A stretch of DNA of 64,000 nt, taken from assembly GCF_900142475.1 (NCBI RefSeq), contig NZ_FRAY01000004.1, positions 310,001-374,000 on the forward strand. The letters run 5' to 3'. The notes below the pieces were generated by a model. The model was not told the DNA's origin. It searched no databases and saw nothing but the letters and a program-made list of their open reading frames with translations. Each line of letters starts with the position of its first letter. Position 1 is the first letter of the stretch. The translations under genes and the position numbers were made by a program. This document shows positions 16,182 through 26,400 of this stretch, one piece after another. The DNA comes from Fibrobacter sp. UWH4. GTDB lineage: Bacteria; Fibrobacterota; Fibrobacteria; Fibrobacterales; Fibrobacteraceae.

Positions 16182-16440
16182 ACCGTTAGACGACGAAGAA
16201 CGTTCGCTGATGGAAGCTATTGAGCGCGGCGACACAAAGCCAGTCCCGAAAGAAGAACTGGAAGCAATCAAAGCCTCGATCAAGGGCACTGCGCACAACA
16301 TCACGATTCGTATGAACGACGACGACATCGAGGGCATGAAGGCAAAAGCTTCTCGCCTTGGAATAAACTATCAAACTTTAATAAAAACGCTTGTACTCCG
16401 CTACCTGACAGGCGGAATTACAATCAACGAAACATTCTAA
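16156..16440 (+). CDS. CopG-like antitoxin, module 3
   Basis: 94 residues from MEISDSKYEPLDDEERSLME, with the ribbon-helix-helix region HNITIRMNDDDIEGMKAKAS then INYQTLIKTLVLRYL. A GGAGG lies seven bases before this ATG, whereas the ATG at 16150 is too close, so 16156 is preferred. The acidic N-terminal arm probably wraps the toxin. Confidence 0.8.
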   Translation: MEISDSKYEPLDDEERSLMEAIERGDTKPVPKEELEAIKASIKGTAHNITIRMNDDDIEGMKAKASRLGINYQTLIKTLVLRYLTGGITINETF

Positions 16441-16451
16441 TTCATACAAAA

Positions 16452-16476
16452 GGCGGTCATTTGACCGCCTTTGTTT
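16452..16476 (+). terminator. Terminator of TA module 3
   Basis: GGCGGTCA-tt-TGACCGCC followed by TTTGTTTTTT. The palindromic tail found after modules 1 and 2 is absent here. Confidence 0.88.
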
Positions 16477-16477
16477 T

Positions 16478-16999
16478 TTACAGTTCTGTTGCGAATTCGC
16501 TCATGGGCTTGCGCACGGGGTGGCGCGGCGAAGGGCCGCCTTCGGCGGGGTCGGCGTAGCCCACATCCAAGAAGCAGGCAAGCTTCAGGTTTGCCGGGAA
16601 GTCGAAGGCGCGTTCGATTTCAGAGGCGTTGAAGCCACGGGCCCACAAGGTCGCAAGACCTAAGTCGGTGGCCTGCATCATCATCGAGGTCGTCACGATG
16701 CTTGAATCCATGTCGCCACTCACAAAATCGTCGTGGTAAGTCACGGGAGAATAGCACTTGTCCTTGTCGTAGCAGACCATGAGCACCACGGGGGCGTTGT
16801 AGGCCATGCGGGTAATACCGCGGAGCTTGGCAATGGCTGTCTCGGACTTGAGTACCTTCACCGTCACCGGCTGGCCATTCACGGCTGTCGGAGAAAGGCG
16901 CCCCGCTTCAAGCACGAGGGAGAGTTTTTCGGGTTCCACAGCCTTGTCGCTGAATTTGCGGCAGCTGTAACGTTCTTTTGCAAGTGTAATAAAATCCAT
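16478..16999 (-). CDS. Nitroreductase-family protein
   Basis: 173 residues: RYSCRKFSDKAVEPEKL (FMN-binding N-terminus), GRLSPTAVNGQP, and TDLGLATLWARGF, all typical of the short FMN-dependent nitroreductases. Substrate unknown. The start is preceded not by a Shine-Dalgarno but by the ACTAACCAC repeat (17008-17037). Confidence 0.88.
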   Translation of the reverse strand: MDFITLAKERYSCRKFSDKAVEPEKLSLVLEAGRLSPTAVNGQPVTVKVLKSETAIAKLRGITRMAYNAPVVLMVCYDKDKCYSPVTYHDDFVSGDMDSSIVTTSMMMQATDLGLATLWARGFNASEIERAFDFPANLKLACFLDVGYADPAEGGPSPRHPVRKPMSEFATEL

Positions 17000-17007
17000 A
17001 ATAGACC

Positions 17008-17037
17008 GTGGTTAGTGATTAGTGGTTAGTCGATAGT
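17008..17037. repeat. GTGGTTAGTG repeat at the nitroreductase start
   Basis: GTGGTTAGTGATTAGTGGTT then AGTCGATAGT, ending 8 bases before the ATG. Same family at 58286 and 63748, each beside a start codon. Confidence 0.7.
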
Positions 17038-17143
17038 CATTTTGAAAGGAGCCTTAGGCGACTGACGACGGACAGCACTTGGTTACCAGGAACCTTAGTG
17101 CGCATGATCCCCGAATGGGGAGAATCCAGATAGGCATTCTAAA

Positions 17144-17173
17144 ATAGATTCCCTCCCTTCGGTCGAGAATGAC
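17144..17173. repeat. TTCCCTCCCTTCGGTCGAGAATGAC dispersed repeat
   Basis: Near-exact match to the copy inside the aminotransferase gene (351-383), here in a non-coding gap. Confidence 0.75.
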
Positions 17174-17210
17174 ATCAGTAAAAAATGTCGTAGATGATGT
17201 TGACTTAAGC

Positions 17211-17477
17211 TTATAAAACATACAACGCAAGGACAACGATTAGCGCAATAAACGGGATTGCAAAAATCAAGAGGAAACGCAAGCAATAGAGCGCGACCTT
17301 CAAGTTCCAGAAGAACAGGCGCCAGCGGCCCCGCTTTGTCGAGGCAATTTCCGCCTGACAATCGGGACAAATGTTGCCGACCTTATTACGGTAACGAATG
17401 GCAAGATTACTCTGCATCGGTGACATTCCGACCTTGTCGTTAAATTCCTTGTTGCAAACGGAGCATGTGCACTGCAT
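17211..17477 (-). CDS. Small zinc-ribbon membrane protein
   Basis: 88 residues starting MQCTCSVCNKEFND. Two CxxC pairs (CSVC and CPDC) suggest a zinc ribbon over residues 3-41. A basic stretch (KRGRWR) is followed by a long hydrophobic segment (about 55-86, LRFLLIFAIPFIALIVVLAL). The start with the first CxxC is preferred over the upstream one at 17516, though no ribosome-binding site is clear. Function unknown. Confidence 0.6.
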   Translation of the reverse strand: MQCTCSVCNKEFNDKVGMSPMQSNLAIRYRNKVGNICPDCQAEIASTKRGRWRLFFWNLKVALYCLRFLLIFAIPFIALIVVLALYVL

Positions 17478-17535
17478 AATTCTAATGTAGTAAAAAAATT
17501 TAGCGATACCGTTCAAGATTAGATTGCCGCGTCGC

Positions 17536-18579
17536 TCACATACCTTTAAACAGGGTCGTTACGGTCAGCGAATCATGATGGCCTAAGCTTCCGAGATAAT
17601 TGTACCGTAACACCCAAGTGATAACGGTATCTTTTTTGAGCGGCGATTCCAGCCTATTTTCGAGAAAGAACGGCTCCCTTTCATAAGCAGTCGGGTAACT
17701 GCCCAAAAGAGACGCCACAACGGCTGTTGTACACACGGTCTTGTCCCCTTGTTTTGTACAAAGGCTCCGGTGGCCTTTTTCCGCCCATTCAGGCAAGCCT
17801 TCTACCGTAATAAAGTATCCCGTAAACAAGGAATCCATTCCAAAAATCGGTTTTCGGGTATCCAGCGTATCGAGCGCCTTGCGGAATGCAGAAGTATCGA
17901 AAGGGGGCGCATTGACAGCCGGAAGATAGTCCGTCCAGGCATCACGACCATAATTCAGGAAGGTCGTATCGTAAACGTCCTTATAGAGTGTCGGCAAATA
18001 CATCGTATCGCGATAAACCCGGTCGTGCACACACTTGTAACCGGAACGATTACACAACATGGAACCCATCACATGCCCTTCAGGAACATAAACAATCGGT
18101 GGATTCGGGTACGCCACCACTCGTGATTGAGAGAGTTCAGTTGAATACATGACGCCATAACAACCTATGCCTGTTTGGCAACTAAATGTTTTTTGCAAGG
18201 AATCCAGTTCACAATAAACAGGAGGATGGCCACAACGATAAGACGCCCCAGGACGTTCATCAACGCGAATTCCCACAAGCGTATCGTAGTCCTCGGTATA
18301 CCGGTCAAAATACTTGAAGCCGATATAGTCATGTTTTGTAACCACCGTATCTTCATAAACGGTATCGCCATAGACAATCACCGTATCGCGAATAAAGACC
18401 GTATCGCAACGGACCTGCAAAGAGTCCCACTCTTCCTCTGGCAAAATCTGATTTTTCCCGGCACTGCACCTGCCATCGGGATCGTACCCCTCCAGAGACG
18501 GATTCAAGGTTCCACTATCGCACGAGGTCAGCGAAACAGAGACAACCAACATCAAAAAAATCAAGAACAAACGAAGCAT
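17536..18579 (-). CDS. Lipoprotein of unknown function
   Basis: 347 residues. Lipoprotein signal (residues 1-20) with lipobox LTSC. The mature part is rich in Tyr, Asp and Thr with repeated DTV/YGDTVYEDT strings, several Cys (CGHPPVYCELDSLQKTFSC, MLCNRSGYKC), and a C-terminal TVTTLFKGM. I recognise no family; the Cys and Tyr pattern resembles Fibrobacter surface lipoproteins. About 25 bp separates it from the EamA transporter upstream, so they may share a transcript. Confidence 0.7.
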   Translation of the reverse strand: MLRLFLIFLMLVVSVSLTSCDSGTLNPSLEGYDPDGRCSAGKNQILPEEEWDSLQVRCDTVFIRDTVIVYGDTVYEDTVVTKHDYIGFKYFDRYTEDYDTLVGIRVDERPGASYRCGHPPVYCELDSLQKTFSCQTGIGCYGVMYSTELSQSRVVAYPNPPIVYVPEGHVMGSMLCNRSGYKCVHDRVYRDTMYLPTLYKDVYDTTFLNYGRDAWTDYLPAVNAPPFDTSAFRKALDTLDTRKPIFGMDSLFTGYFITVEGLPEWAEKGHRSLCTKQGDKTVCTTAVVASLLGSYPTAYEREPFFLENRLESPLKKDTVITWVLRYNYLGSLGHHDSLTVTTLFKGM

Positions 18580-18605
18580 ATCGGTAATTATAGTAAACTA
18601 ACGGT

Positions 18606-19493
18606 TTATTTCTTTACGGCAATCAAAATGGTGGAACAAAGGATCAAGATGATGCCCGCCATAATGCGCGTCGTCAGAGTTTCGGCAAACACAGTCACGC
18701 CAATCGTCACGGCGGTCACAGGCTCCAGAGCGCCCAATATCGCCGTCGGCGTAGAACCCACGATACGCACCGCCTTCACCATGAAAATGAGCGAGAGCAC
18801 CGTCGGCACAAGGCCGAGCATAAAGCCCCAGCCCCACGAACTTGCCTGCGTAAACACTGGCGGGAGGCCCGAACCGAGCGTCACCGAGTAAAGCAACAAA
18901 AAGAACATGCAAAAGCAGATGGCGTAAAAAGTCATCTTGACCGAACCCATCTGCAAGTTGACGCGATTTACCATCACTATGTAAATGGCGTAACTGATGG
19001 ACGACAGGAACACGAGCAGGCACCCCACCGTACTGAGCGTTGCGCCATCTCCCCCGCGGTACAAGAGGGCTATGCCCACCATAGAAACCGCAATAGAAAC
19101 AACCGTCCAAACCTTGATTTTTTCCTTGAAGAAAACCGCCATGAGCACCGAGACTTCGAGCGGATAAAGGAACAAGAGCGTCGAGGCAAGGCCTGCGTCC
19201 ATGTACTTGAACGAGGCGTAATACGTGAGTGAACTCGCGGCAAACAAGAAGCCGAACGCCACAAGCGCACGGAACTCGCGAAACGAAATTTTAAAGTGCG
19301 AGCCCTTGGAAAGCATGACGACCATCAGCAACAATGCCGCCGTAAAGAATCGGTAAAAAAGCACCGTCTCGGGCGAATAGTTCTGTGCATACAAGTGGAG
19401 CGCACCCAGCGGATTCGTGCCATAGCAAATAGCCGAAAGGGCTGCAAAAATAAAACCCTTGAGAGAGGCAATCACACGATCAACCATATTCAA
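18606..19493 (-). CDS. EamA-family (DMT) transporter
   Basis: 295 residues, ten hydrophobic helices and two EamA repeats (about 12-140 and 155-290). The second repeat has the typical GSTPTAILGALEPVTAVTIGV. Likely exports a small metabolite; substrate not predictable. Alternative start at MVDRVIAS (19487). Confidence 0.88.
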   Translation of the reverse strand: MNMVDRVIASLKGFIFAALSAICYGTNPLGALHLYAQNYSPETVLFYRFFTAALLLMVVMLSKGSHFKISFREFRALVAFGFLFAASSLTYYASFKYMDAGLASTLLFLYPLEVSVLMAVFFKEKIKVWTVVSIAVSMVGIALLYRGGDGATLSTVGCLLVFLSSISYAIYIVMVNRVNLQMGSVKMTFYAICFCMFFLLLYSVTLGSGLPPVFTQASSWGWGFMLGLVPTVLSLIFMVKAVRIVGSTPTAILGALEPVTAVTIGVTVFAETLTTRIMAGIILILCSTILIAVKK

Positions 19494-19628
19494 TACCGAT
19501 AAAATAGAAATAACATTATTAAAGATAACAGACTACTTCTTTTTTCTCAAAAAATAAAAATCAACAACAAATGTAAAACAAACTTTTCTATCTTTGTATG
19601 CAAAAAAAACAGAACAAAGGAGAATAAG

Positions 19629-22600
19629 GTGAATTTCAAGTGCCTTTCAACGGCTGCAATGTGTGCAGCATTCACAATCTGCGCTATATCTTGTAGCAAC
19701 GAAGAAATCGCTTCCAACGAAAATCTCAATCTCGTAACAGAACTGAACCCCGAGGACTGTAACGACAAAACCGAAGGCTCTATGAGCTTCGTGAAGCCCG
19801 AAGCCACGATGTACATCTGTTCCGAAGGCGAATGGGTCGCCATGAGCGACCAAGAAGCCATCCAGTATCGTTGCGAATCCAAGGAACTGAAAGACAAGTC
19901 CGGCTTTGCCATTGTTTGCGACGGTGATACCATCGGAATTATCAATAACGGCAAGGACAGTGACGACGGTAAGGACGGCATCAACGGCAAGGACGGCGAC
20001 GACGGTAAAGACGGAGTCGACGGCAAGGACGGTACCGATGGTAAGGACGGAGTCGACGGCAAGGACGGTAAAGACGGAGTAAGCGTTGATACCGCAGCCA
20101 TCAACAAATCCATTAAGGACGCCTTGAGCGCCTTCTCCAGCAAAAGCCAAAAGGATGTTGACGAAGCCCTCAAGTACTTGAGTTCCGCTTCTGCTATGAA
20201 CCAAAAGGATATCGAAAACGCTTTGAAGGGGTTGAGCAGCGCTTCTGCCAAGAACCAGAAGGACATCGATGACGCCCTCAAGAACCTGAGCTCTGCAACG
20301 GACAAGTTCGGCGAAGATATCGACAACAGGTTCAACGACGCCTACAGCAGCTGGAATGCAGAACTTGAAGATAGGTCTTGCGCCATCGTCAATACGGAAC
20401 GCAACGACGAAACGGCTATCATCACCGTGACAATCAAGTGTGGCGAAGCCGAAACCAAGATGGAAATTCCGTTCACGCCCGTGAACGAGAACCTCGCCAA
20501 GGTGTACAGGAAGCATGTTGTCGTGCGTTTCCCGGTGCAGGCCAGTAAGGAAACAAAAACTGACGACATCTATGAAGAAATCTGGAAAAACCTCAAGGGT
20601 GGCGATAATGCAGAACTTACCGTGACGGACCTTGACGAAAAGTTCGCCCCGAGCGGCAAGGTGTTTATGCAGGACTTGTTCGCCTCTGCCAATAAATCCT
20701 TTGTGACAATCGAAGAAACTAACGAAAAGACGGTGGAATACAAGGTCGCACGCCTCGAAGGGGATCTCGACATCACGAACCTTACTACCCCGGTTGTGAA
20801 GCTCCGCGTCAAGCTGAACTTGACCAACAACGCTTTCGGCGCCTTTGGCGGATTTGGCTCGAACGCAACGGATGTCATTTACAACGCCTATGCAGACTTG
20901 TCCGATGCTTCCGATACGGTTGTCATCGACTTCTTGACCGACTACAAGGCAGCCCGCGTAAAGAAGTTGGTTGACGATGGTAATGGTTTTGGTGTTGCAA
21001 ACGAGCAGGCAAACAAGGAACTTGCCGGTGCCCTTTATTTGGAAAACAGCGAAGAATATCCGTCTTTCGAACATTATGCCCCCGATCAGATTGGCCTGGC
21101 CGAAAATTTCAACAGCATCGTGTGGGTGATGGCCCTCATTGACCAAAAGGACAAGACTCCGGGCTTTAACCCGGTCTATAACGCTTTCCGCAATGTCTTT
21201 GCCGAAAACGGCAACTTTAACACCGCCGTCAATACGACTTACGCAGGCAAGGAACACAGCATGTTCTTTGTAGACTACCTCGCTTTGCTTATCGACGCGA
21301 ACTTCTTCAAGTGGAACCAAATGCAGCATGGCGACTCTACTGCTGAAACGAATGTCTGGAGTGGTACGGATGCCGTCTATTACAAGATTTTGCAGAATGG
21401 ATTTGTGGAAGCCTATAAGCTTAAAGTCGAAGACGCAAAGGTTTTCAATGATCCGTCTGGCTATAGCAGCAAGGTGTATAAGTCTGATGTCAAAGGGGGA
21501 TATTTCCATTACTTTGAATATATCGAAAACGAACAAGTTTGGTATCCTGTAACACTTTGGGCTGTAGGTGTTGCAACGGTGGAAAAAGATTGCGATGAAA
21601 ACGCAGTTAATTCGACCTTCTTCTATAGCTTTGATGGTCTTGATGATAATGCCGTTTGTGTATGCGACAATGGAAACTGCGGCTGGCAATATACTGACAA
21701 TGTATGCTTGGGCCGTAGTGAAGGCGATAAGGGATCGGCATTCTTTGACGGGGAAATTCAAGAGTATGAGTGTGTCAGAGAGAAATGTAATCTGCCTGAT
21801 TCTACTGCTTGCAATAATCTTGGACTTGTGCCTGGTGATCCTAGTTCTTCGAGTTCTTCCGGAGAATATTCTGAACAGGACGGCATGACCCCGGAAGAAC
21901 AGGCTAACAATCCGAATTCCAAACTTTACCTCGGTGTGTGCGATGTCGACAACGCTGGCGAAGAAAAGCTGTTCGACACCAAGAATGCGAAACTTGCCAC
22001 GACTACAAGCAAAAATACCTTTGTATGCGATGGCTCCCAATGGAGAGTGAAAAATGAGTTGGATGAGAAATATAGTACATGTACAAAAACCGTGATGGGA
22101 AAGGGAATCGTCAAGGAAGAAAATGGTTCCGAACATTATAAGTGTGATTACCTTGATAACGAAAAAAAATACGAATGGATCGCTGCTGGTTGGGATGACT
22201 CGTATTTAGGTAAAGCTTGCCATTATGGCTATGTCAATGAAAAAGTGGTTACTGCATCCGGTTATGAATATGTTTGTGAAGAAAATTCTGAATATACAGA
22301 CAACGACGGTAACCATATCCATGAATGGCGTGAACTTACCCTTGAGGATATCTATGGCAAATGCGATGAAGATAAGATGAAGAATCAAACCGAAGTAGCA
22401 GTTTACGGAGGGGAAAAATACAAGTGTAACTACATTTCTGGAGGTTTTTCCAGCGGATACTCTTGGGTTAAAGCAAGCGATTTGGATGAAAACGCAACGC
22501 TTGGAATTTGCACAAGAAATCGAATAAAAGATGTCGCTATAGTCGGTGACGCATACTATGGATGTCTTAATAATGGTAACGCAGAAGGAATCCCCGTAAG

Positions 22601-23390
22601 TTCTTCCTCCACAGATTGGAAAGAAATTAATGAAAATGAGTACCTTAACGCCAAGTTTGATAATTGCGATACCGATAGAGGTAATACTAAAAACATTGCA
22701 GACATTAAGAGCGAAACCCTCACGGATGGTGAAAGCCACAGTTTCAAGTGCTCTATAGCTAAAGGAGTCGAAAGAAATAATGGTAAGTGGGTTGACGCCT
22801 CCACAGACATTGCTCTCGACCAGATTTGCTACAGCGATAACGAAGATGCAACTGTTACCAAAGAAAGCGCAACCTATGTCTGTGCGTACAAGGATGAATC
22901 ATTCATGTATCAGTGGATTATTTTTGATGAGTACTGCGAAAATAAAGGTGAAAATTTGACATATGGCGGGTATCTTGACAATCCGACTAGTTCTTCTAGA
23001 ATGTCTCACTGTGGCGAATCGGATGAGATAGAATGCAAAACGGATACCGACAAGAAAATCTGCCATGTCGGTACCGAGTCTTTCGTCAAATTGGATAGCG
23101 CGTGGCAATCTGTGGCAGTATATTGCGAAGACCATTCTACAGGTTCCGCCTGTGAATTTGTCAAACATGAAGGTAATATAGACGATCCTTCTCTTAAGTA
23201 TTACGAACAAACGGAATACTACGTAAATACAGAACAAGGTTATAAGAAAGCAGAAACTGCGGAAGAATATTGCGAAGCGTTTAGCCCGAATCATGAAGGG
23301 CTCTGCGTATTTGAATTTGACGTTTATTCTTATTGCGAAAGTTCCAAGAAATGGATCCTTATCAATGAAGGCTGCCAGACCCGCGAATAG
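19629..23390 (+). CDS. Large collagen-like surface lipoprotein
   Basis: 1253 residues, GTG start behind AAAGGAG. Lipobox AISC (about residue 22). Residues 108-153 are a Gly-X-Y tract (GKDGINGKDGDDGKDGVDGK), a bacterial collagen-like stalk. Three near-identical 24-residue repeats follow (ALSAFSSKSQKDVDEALKYL and LSSASAMNQKDIENALKG), likely a coiled coil. Residues 260-700 form a globular region without recognised family. From about 735 come a short Ser linker and at least six Cys-spaced units (C...Y.C...W, about 60 residues each, FVCDGSQW, YKCDYL, YVCEEN), a repeat style seen in Fibrobacter surface proteins. Composition turns more AT-rich after about 21.4 kb. Probably an adhesin or surface organiser; this is inference. 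Confidence 0.75.
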   Translation: MNFKCLSTAAMCAAFTICAISCSNEEIASNENLNLVTELNPEDCNDKTEGSMSFVKPEATMYICSEGEWVAMSDQEAIQYRCESKELKDKSGFAIVCDGDTIGIINNGKDSDDGKDGINGKDGDDGKDGVDGKDGTDGKDGVDGKDGKDGVSVDTAAINKSIKDALSAFSSKSQKDVDEALKYLSSASAMNQKDIENALKGLSSASAKNQKDIDDALKNLSSATDKFGEDIDNRFNDAYSSWNAELEDRSCAIVNTERNDETAIITVTIKCGEAETKMEIPFTPVNENLAKVYRKHVVVRFPVQASKETKTDDIYEEIWKNLKGGDNAELTVTDLDEKFAPSGKVFMQDLFASANKSFVTIEETNEKTVEYKVARLEGDLDITNLTTPVVKLRVKLNLTNNAFGAFGGFGSNATDVIYNAYADLSDASDTVVIDFLTDYKAARVKKLVDDGNGFGVANEQANKELAGALYLENSEEYPSFEHYAPDQIGLAENFNSIVWVMALIDQKDKTPGFNPVYNAFRNVFAENGNFNTAVNTTYAGKEHSMFFVDYLALLIDANFFKWNQMQHGDSTAETNVWSGTDAVYYKILQNGFVEAYKLKVEDAKVFNDPSGYSSKVYKSDVKGGYFHYFEYIENEQVWYPVTLWAVGVATVEKDCDENAVNSTFFYSFDGLDDNAVCVCDNGNCGWQYTDNVCLGRSEGDKGSAFFDGEIQEYECVREKCNLPDSTACNNLGLVPGDPSSSSSSGEYSEQDGMTPEEQANNPNSKLYLGVCDVDNAGEEKLFDTKNAKLATTTSKNTFVCDGSQWRVKNELDEKYSTCTKTVMGKGIVKEENGSEHYKCDYLDNEKKYEWIAAGWDDSYLGKACHYGYVNEKVVTASGYEYVCEENSEYTDNDGNHIHEWRELTLEDIYGKCDEDKMKNQTEVAVYGGEKYKCNYISGGFSSGYSWVKASDLDENATLGICTRNRIKDVAIVGDAYYGCLNNGNAEGIPVSSSSTDWKEINENEYLNAKFDNCDTDRGNTKNIADIKSETLTDGESHSFKCSIAKGVERNNGKWVDASTDIALDQICYSDNEDATVTKESATYVCAYKDESFMYQWIIFDEYCENKGENLTYGGYLDNPTSSSRMSHCGESDEIECKTDTDKKICHVGTESFVKLDSAWQSVAVYCEDHSTGSACEFVKHEGNIDDPSLKYYEQTEYYVNTEQGYKKAETAEEYCEAFSPNHEGLCVFEFDVYSYCESSKKWILINEGCQTRE
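19950..20086 (+). repeat. Collagen-like GGTAAGGACGG coding repeat
   Basis: Near-perfect 9-bp period (Gly-Lys-Asp alternating with Gly-X-Asp) within the large lipoprotein gene. Confidence 0.85.
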
Positions 23391-23410
23391 AATTTGTACT
23401 AGAACATGAA

Positions 23411-23440
23411 AACATCCCCGCAAATGCGGGGATGTTTTTT
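23411..23440 (+). terminator. Terminator of the collagen-like lipoprotein gene
   Basis: AACATCCCCG-caaatg-CGGGGATGTT followed by TTTT. Confidence 0.9.
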
Positions 23441-23445
23441 ATAAG

Positions 23446-23469
23446 AGAAAAGCTCGGACGAACCGAGCA
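23446..23469 (-). terminator. Terminator of smc
   Basis: Minus strand GCTCGG-ttcgt-CCGAGC followed by TTTTCTC, six bases after the smc stop. Confidence 0.7.
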
Positions 23470-23474
23470 AAAGA

Positions 23475-26400
23475 TTAAATTGCAAATTTAGTCGCGTCGG
23501 CGAGCTGCACGCTGGCAATGCGAGAAATACCCTTGATTTCCTGCGTCACGCCGTAGAGCATGTCGGCTTCGGCCATGGTACGCTTGTTATGCGTCACCAC
23601 GATGAACAAGGTCTGCTTGCTGAATTCGCGGAGCAGCGCCATGAAGCGGCCCACGTTAGCGTCATCGAGCGGGCCGTCGACTTCGTCCAGCACGCAGTAC
23701 GGCGACGGCTTTTCCATGTAAATGGCAAACAGCAAGGCCGTTGCAGTCAGGGCGTGTTCACCACCGGAAAGCGCCTTGATACCGCGCATCTTCTTACCCG
23801 TGGGGCGCACGTTGATTTCGATGTCGGCGTCGAGGATATCCATGGGCTTGCCCATTTCGTCCACCTTCTCGACAAGGCTCATCTTGGTTTCGCCGTTCAG
23901 GAACAGCTTGCTGAACACGAACTGGAAGTTCTTCTGGATGCGGGCAAACGTATCGAGGTAACGGTTGCGGGCAATGTCGTCGAGCTTGGTGATGGTGCGG
24001 TCAAGCGAGGCGCGGGCACGGTCCAGATCGTCGAACTGCGCTTCCACTTCCAACAGACGTTTCTTTTCGTCTTCGTAGTCTTCCATCACGTTCACGTTGA
24101 TGGGGCCCAGTTCCTTGATCTTTCCGCGGAGTTCGCGAATTTCACGGTCGGCTTCGGGCTGGCTATATTCCACGCGCTCGATGTCGTCGGGGTTCGCAAG
24201 GTCCACGCTGTATTCGTTGGTGATGCGTTCGGTGAGGCGGTCGAGGTTTGCCTGCAAGGCTTCCTGCCTGCGGCCCACATCGTTCAATTCCTTCATCTTC
24301 TCGATCATGTCGTCGCGGAGACGGTTGACTTCGCTGCGCCATTCTTCGAGGTCGCCCGAGACAAGTTCGTACTTTTCACGGGCCAAATCGCGCTGGTTTT
24401 CGAGTTCGCGCAAGGCTGAATCCTTGCTCTGCACCTGGTCAGCGACACCCCTGCCGTCTTCCTCGTTCTTCTGGATGGCGGCCTGGTTCTTTTCAATTTC
24501 AGCCTTACGGCCCTGAATTGCATTTTCCAGGAATTCCACCTGTTCGGCGATGTAATTCAGGCGGTTCGTATTCTGCGTGAGCTTTGCCGTCTTGTCCTGG
24601 GCGCTGCGCTCCAGTTCGCGAACGTCTTCTTCTTTTTCGCGGAACATCGTATCCTGTTCCGAAAGTTCGTCGTTCACGCGGGAATATTCTTCTTCGATCT
24701 TTTCGAGAGAAGCCTGGGCGTCCATGAGTTCCTGGTCGCTGTTCTTAGAGGCTTCTGCCGCCTGAATCTTGGATTCGGCGTTCTGCATTTCGCCCTGCAA
24801 CTGCGAAAGTCTGCGGTCGCAACCGGCGATAATGTTATTCTGGATCGAAATGCCGGCGTTTCCGCCGCGCTTCATATCTTCTTTTTCGCGGATTTCGTCG
24901 ACCAGCGAGGCAAGCATCTGCGTGTCTTCGTCGACCAAATCCTGCAAGCGGCCAATTTCTTCTTCGGCTTGGGCCACTTCGAGGTTCACGCCTTCCAACA
25001 GGCTGTTCGCCTCGGCAATTTCGTTCTTGCGGCTGAGCGTTCCAGACGTTGCCGTACCGCTGCTCATCAGACCGCTCGTACGCACAATGCCTTCGGGCGC
25101 CACAAAGCAGAGGTCTTCGCCGCGCATGGCTCGCGCAAGGCGCACCGCCGTCGAGAGCGAATCTACGACAAAATAACGAGAAAGCAGCGCCTTGAGCCAG
25201 CCTGCAATCTGTTCGTCGGCAGTCACGTAATCTTTAAGGCAACCTACAACGCCATCGCCCTGGAGCGTGCCCGAGTAGGGTTCGGCACCGGCACCCACCA
25301 GCGCGAGCACCGCCTTGCCTACGTTTTCGCCCTTCATGGCATCCACCGCGGCAATGGCAGCATCGTCGCTAGCAACGACCACGGCATCCATCAAGTCACC
25401 GAGGGCGGCCTCCACTTGAGCGGCATATTCGGGAGCGGCTTCGATACGTTCCGACAGGAGCCCGCCCACCAGGTCCGCCTTATGCTCCATGAGCCAGCGG
25501 CTAGCGTCGGTGCCCTCGTTGGCAACGCTCTGTAAAACGTCAATTCTTGAGGTGAGCCTTGCCACCTCGTTCTTCAGTTCCTGCAGCTTCTTCTGGGCTT
25601 CGAGCAAGTCGGCGCGTTCGGCATCGAGTCGCTCTTCGCGCGTCGAGCGCTGTTCCGTGAGGCGTTCCAGGTCAGCATCGGCGGCTTCAAGGCCAGCGTT
25701 AATATCTGCCAGGGCCGATTCGGCGCTCGCCTTCTGCGACTGCACCTGTTCCATTTCGCTACGCCACTTGGCGAGGTTCGCCTGCAACAGGCCCGATTCG
25801 GCGTCCATACGCTCGAAACGGCTCTTGAGGGAGTTCACCTGGTTCGTCTTCTGCAGGCGTTCGTTCGCAAGTTCCCTTGACTGGGTACGCAGGTCATCCA
25901 CCTTGTCGCGCATGACCTGCAAAATTTCGCGTTCACGCTCCAGCAGCGCGTTCATTTCGTCCACGTCGCTGTCGGAACTGAGCACCGCATTTTCTTCTTC
26001 CAAACGGGCGCGTTCAGAAAGGAGTTCCTGCACCTTGCCCGTGTTACGGTCAATTTCTTCCTGGGACTTTTCGTTCGCGGCTTCCAAGTTCGAAATCGTA
26101 TCGCGAATGCGGCCCATGCTGTTATTCAAGTCGTTGAGCTCGATGGTCGCCTTATGCACCTCGCGTTCCAAGTCGCGGTAGGCGTTTTCGTCTTCGGCAA
26201 TCAACAGCTTCTTTTCGTCAATCTTTGTCTGAAGTACCGTGGCGTTGGTCTTCGAATTCTCCACATCGTGGTTCAGACGGCGGGTCGCGGTATCGAGGGT
26301 AGCAAGCCCCTCTTTCATGTCCTCGAACTTGTCGATACTGACCGAGAGGTCCAGTTCGCGCAGGCGCTTGCTGAGACGCTTAAATTCGTTGACCTTTTCG

